Assembly (NCBI GenBank): GCA_964361075.1
Contig: CAYHZL010000088.1
Span: forward strand, 1-13,936
Source of the DNA: CAYHZL01 sp964361075
Lineage (GTDB): Bacteria; Bacteroidota; Ignavibacteria; UBA10030; UBA8401
Direction of reading: 5' to 3'
DNA: 13,936 bases
Position 1 is the first letter of the stretch. Every line of letters starts with the position of its first letter. Made by a program: the position numbers and the translations under genes. Shown here piece by piece: positions 12,414 to 13,936 of this stretch. Below the pieces are notes generated by a model. It did no database searches. It was not told the origin of the DNA and saw only the letters and a list, made by a program, of their open reading frames with translations.

Positions 12414-13769
12414 ATGACTCCGAAGAAAATTTATATTGAAACCTACGGATGCCAGATGAATGTGGCAGATTCCGAAGTGGTAGCGGGCGTGATGAGTACG
12501 ACCGGCTATGGAATTGTGAACACACCTGAAAACGCGGATGTAATTTTTGTGAACACCTGCAGTGTGCGCGATAATGCAGAGGTGAAAATACGGCAGCGCA
12601 TCAGCGAATTGAAAATGATTAAGCGTGCAAATCCCGGTGTACTGATTGGTGTGCTCGGTTGTATGGCGGAACGGCTGCGTGCAGAGTTGATTGATAAAAA
12701 TAATGTTGTTGATATCGTTGTTGGTCCCGATGAGTATCGCAAACTTCCTTCGCTTGTTGCCAATGCGTTTGCCGGTGAAAAAGGAATTGCGGTAAAACTT
12801 TCGCGTGTGGAAAATTACGATGACATCATGCCGCTGCGTACTGAAGGAATCGGCGCATGGCTTTCGGTGATGCGTGGCTGCGATAAGTTCTGCACGTTCT
12901 GCGTTGTGCCGTTTACACGCGGACGCGAGCGGAGCCGCAGTTTGAAAAGTGTTATTGATGAAGTGCGGCGACTGAGTGAATCAGGGTGTAAAGAAATAAC
13001 ACTGCTCGGGCAAAATGTAAATTCGTACCACGATGGGGAATATAATTTTGCTGATTTAATGAGCGCCGCAGCGCGTGTTGATAGAACAATTCGGATTCGA
13101 TTTATGACGCCGCACCCGCAGGATATTTCTGATACGCTGATTGAAACAATTGCGACGAACGAAAATATTTGCAACTACATTCACCTTCCCGTGCAATCCG
13201 GCTCAAACAGAATTTTGAAATTGATGAACCGAACGTACACCATCGAGCATTACCGTGCGCTGGTGAAAAAAATTCGTACGGCAATTCCGGGTGTTGCACT
13301 TTCAACAGATATCATCGCCGGCTTTCCGACTGAAACTGACGATGATCATCGCACAACAATTGATCTGTTAAAAGAAATGATGTACGACGGTGCGTTCATG
13401 TTTAAATATTCTCCGCGCGAAAATACGAAAGCGTGGGAGATGGGAGACGACATTCCTGATGAAGTGAAAGGAAAACGTTTAGCCGAAATTGTTGATTTGC
13501 AATCAGAAATTTCTACGCGTGTCAATGAACAATTGCTTGGTGCAACAGTTGAAGTATTAGTCGAGCGCGACAGCTCACGTTCCAAAAATGATTTGCTGGG
13601 AAGAACAGATACAAACAAAAAAGTTCTCTTCCCCAAAGAAGATGCACGTGTTGGTGAATACCGAAAAGTGAAAATTCATAAAACAAACTCTGCGACATTA
13701 TTCGGAACATTAGAAAAAGAAACATTCACGATAGAAACACAACAACGTGAAGAAGAAATACTTGTTTAA
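12414..13769 (+). CDS. miaB: tRNA-2-methylthio-N6-dimethylallyladenosine synthase
   Basis: Radical-SAM methylthiotransferase that converts i6A37 to ms2i6A37 in tRNAs reading UNN codons, in the cytoplasm. From ATG 12414 it has 451 residues, normal for MiaB. The N-terminal MTTase domain (YIETYGCQMN at the start) carries C13, C49 and C83 for the auxiliary 4Fe-4S cluster. The radical-SAM motif RGCDKFCTFC has C156, C160 and C163, followed by VVPFTRGRERSR; LLGQNVNSY, MTPHPQDIS and HLPVQSGSNRILKLMNR are MiaB-specific. A TRAM domain for tRNA binding fills roughly 380-445. An upstream in-frame ATG at 12402 would add MEKF, but the promoter position argues against it. Distinguished from MtaB and RimO by these motifs. 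Confidence 0.95.
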   Translation: MTPKKIYIETYGCQMNVADSEVVAGVMSTTGYGIVNTPENADVIFVNTCSVRDNAEVKIRQRISELKMIKRANPGVLIGVLGCMAERLRAELIDKNNVVDIVVGPDEYRKLPSLVANAFAGEKGIAVKLSRVENYDDIMPLRTEGIGAWLSVMRGCDKFCTFCVVPFTRGRERSRSLKSVIDEVRRLSESGCKEITLLGQNVNSYHDGEYNFADLMSAAARVDRTIRIRFMTPHPQDISDTLIETIATNENICNYIHLPVQSGSNRILKLMNRTYTIEHYRALVKKIRTAIPGVALSTDIIAGFPTETDDDHRTTIDLLKEMMYDGAFMFKYSPRENTKAWEMGDDIPDEVKGKRLAEIVDLQSEISTRVNEQLLGATVEVLVERDSSRSKNDLLGRTDTNKKVLFPKEDARVGEYRKVKIHKTNSATLFGTLEKETFTIETQQREEEILV

Positions 13770-13798
13770 AATTTTCATAACAACTCAGCGTGTTTTTT

Positions 13799-13883
13799 GT
13801 CCCGAAGGTTCGCCACGGCGAATGGTGGCGAAGCCATCCCTTCGGGACTTCGCCAGATGTTCCAAGGGAATGGCGTTGCCACC
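13799..13883. repeat. Compound hairpin containing the fourth dispersed palindrome
   Basis: GTCCCGAAGG (13799-13808) pairs with CCTTCGGGAC (13839-13848). Inside, TTCGCCAC (13809-13816) pairs with GTGGCGAA (13825-13832), leaving a six-base bulge and an eight-base loop. TTCGCCACGGCGAA (13809-13822) is the dispersed palindrome with one mismatch. Alternatively GGTGGCGAAGCCATCCCTT (13824-13842) pairs with AAGGGAATGGCGTTGCCACC (13864-13883). It lies 29 bases after the miaB stop and could end transcription, but no T-run follows. Confidence 0.65.
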
Positions 13884-13936
13884 TTCGGCATAATTTCAGT
13901 ATTTCCAAAGAACAAAAACGAATCCCCCGTCCCGAT

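Noticed and set aside
13799..13848. Intrinsic terminator for miaB
   Set aside because: The hairpin is good but no T-run follows, so it is listed as a repeat only.

Overview
The window looks like chromosome from a member of the Bacteroidota/Ignavibacteriota (FCB) side of the bacterial tree. Two genes are preceded by a clean Bacteroidota-type promoter (TTG, exactly 20 nt, then TAnnTTTG), most genes lack a good Shine-Dalgarno, base composition is moderately AT-rich, and the conserved proteins fit that group. Genus cannot be read from the sequence.

Layout. 177-2594 (-): exported M1 zinc aminopeptidase with a HEAT-repeat tail. 2689-3930 (+): TMTC/DUF1736-like polytopic membrane protein that ends where its TPR domain would normally begin. 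4045-4830 (+): family 2 glycosyltransferase whose stop overlaps the start of a nearly deleted esterase gene. 4953-5750 (-): higBA-type toxin-antitoxin pair followed by an attC-like hairpin. 5811-6048: end and first codons of an insertion sequence, joined through a short microhomology to a second copy of the glycosyltransferase 3' end (6037-6209). 6210-7097 (+): intact copy of the exported esterase. 7215-7370: second attC-like hairpin. 7384-10444 (-): restriction-modification pair, an HNH nuclease and a fused double adenine methyltransferase of the M.FokI type. 10573-10750: nested perfect palindromes. 10945-11931 (-): phosphate acetyltransferase. 11985-12158: dispersed palindrome and a 133-bp MITE-like hairpin. 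12414-13769 (+): miaB. 13799-13883: another compound hairpin.

Reading. Housekeeping genes (aminopeptidase, pta, miaB) frame an accessory block, about 4.65-10.75 kb, in which defence and stress genes all lie on the minus strand and each is followed by a TAAC...GTTA-bounded hairpin, as in an integron-like cassette array. The block is built into a duplicated glycosyltransferase-esterase pair: copy 1 kept the glycosyltransferase and lost the esterase; copy 2 kept the esterase and lost most of the glycosyltransferase. An insertion-sequence remnant marks one breakpoint. The window is also rich in small dispersed palindromes, one of which (TTCGCCGCGGCGAA) occurs four times and once lies in frame inside a membrane-protein gene. 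No tRNA, rRNA or CRISPR array was seen.
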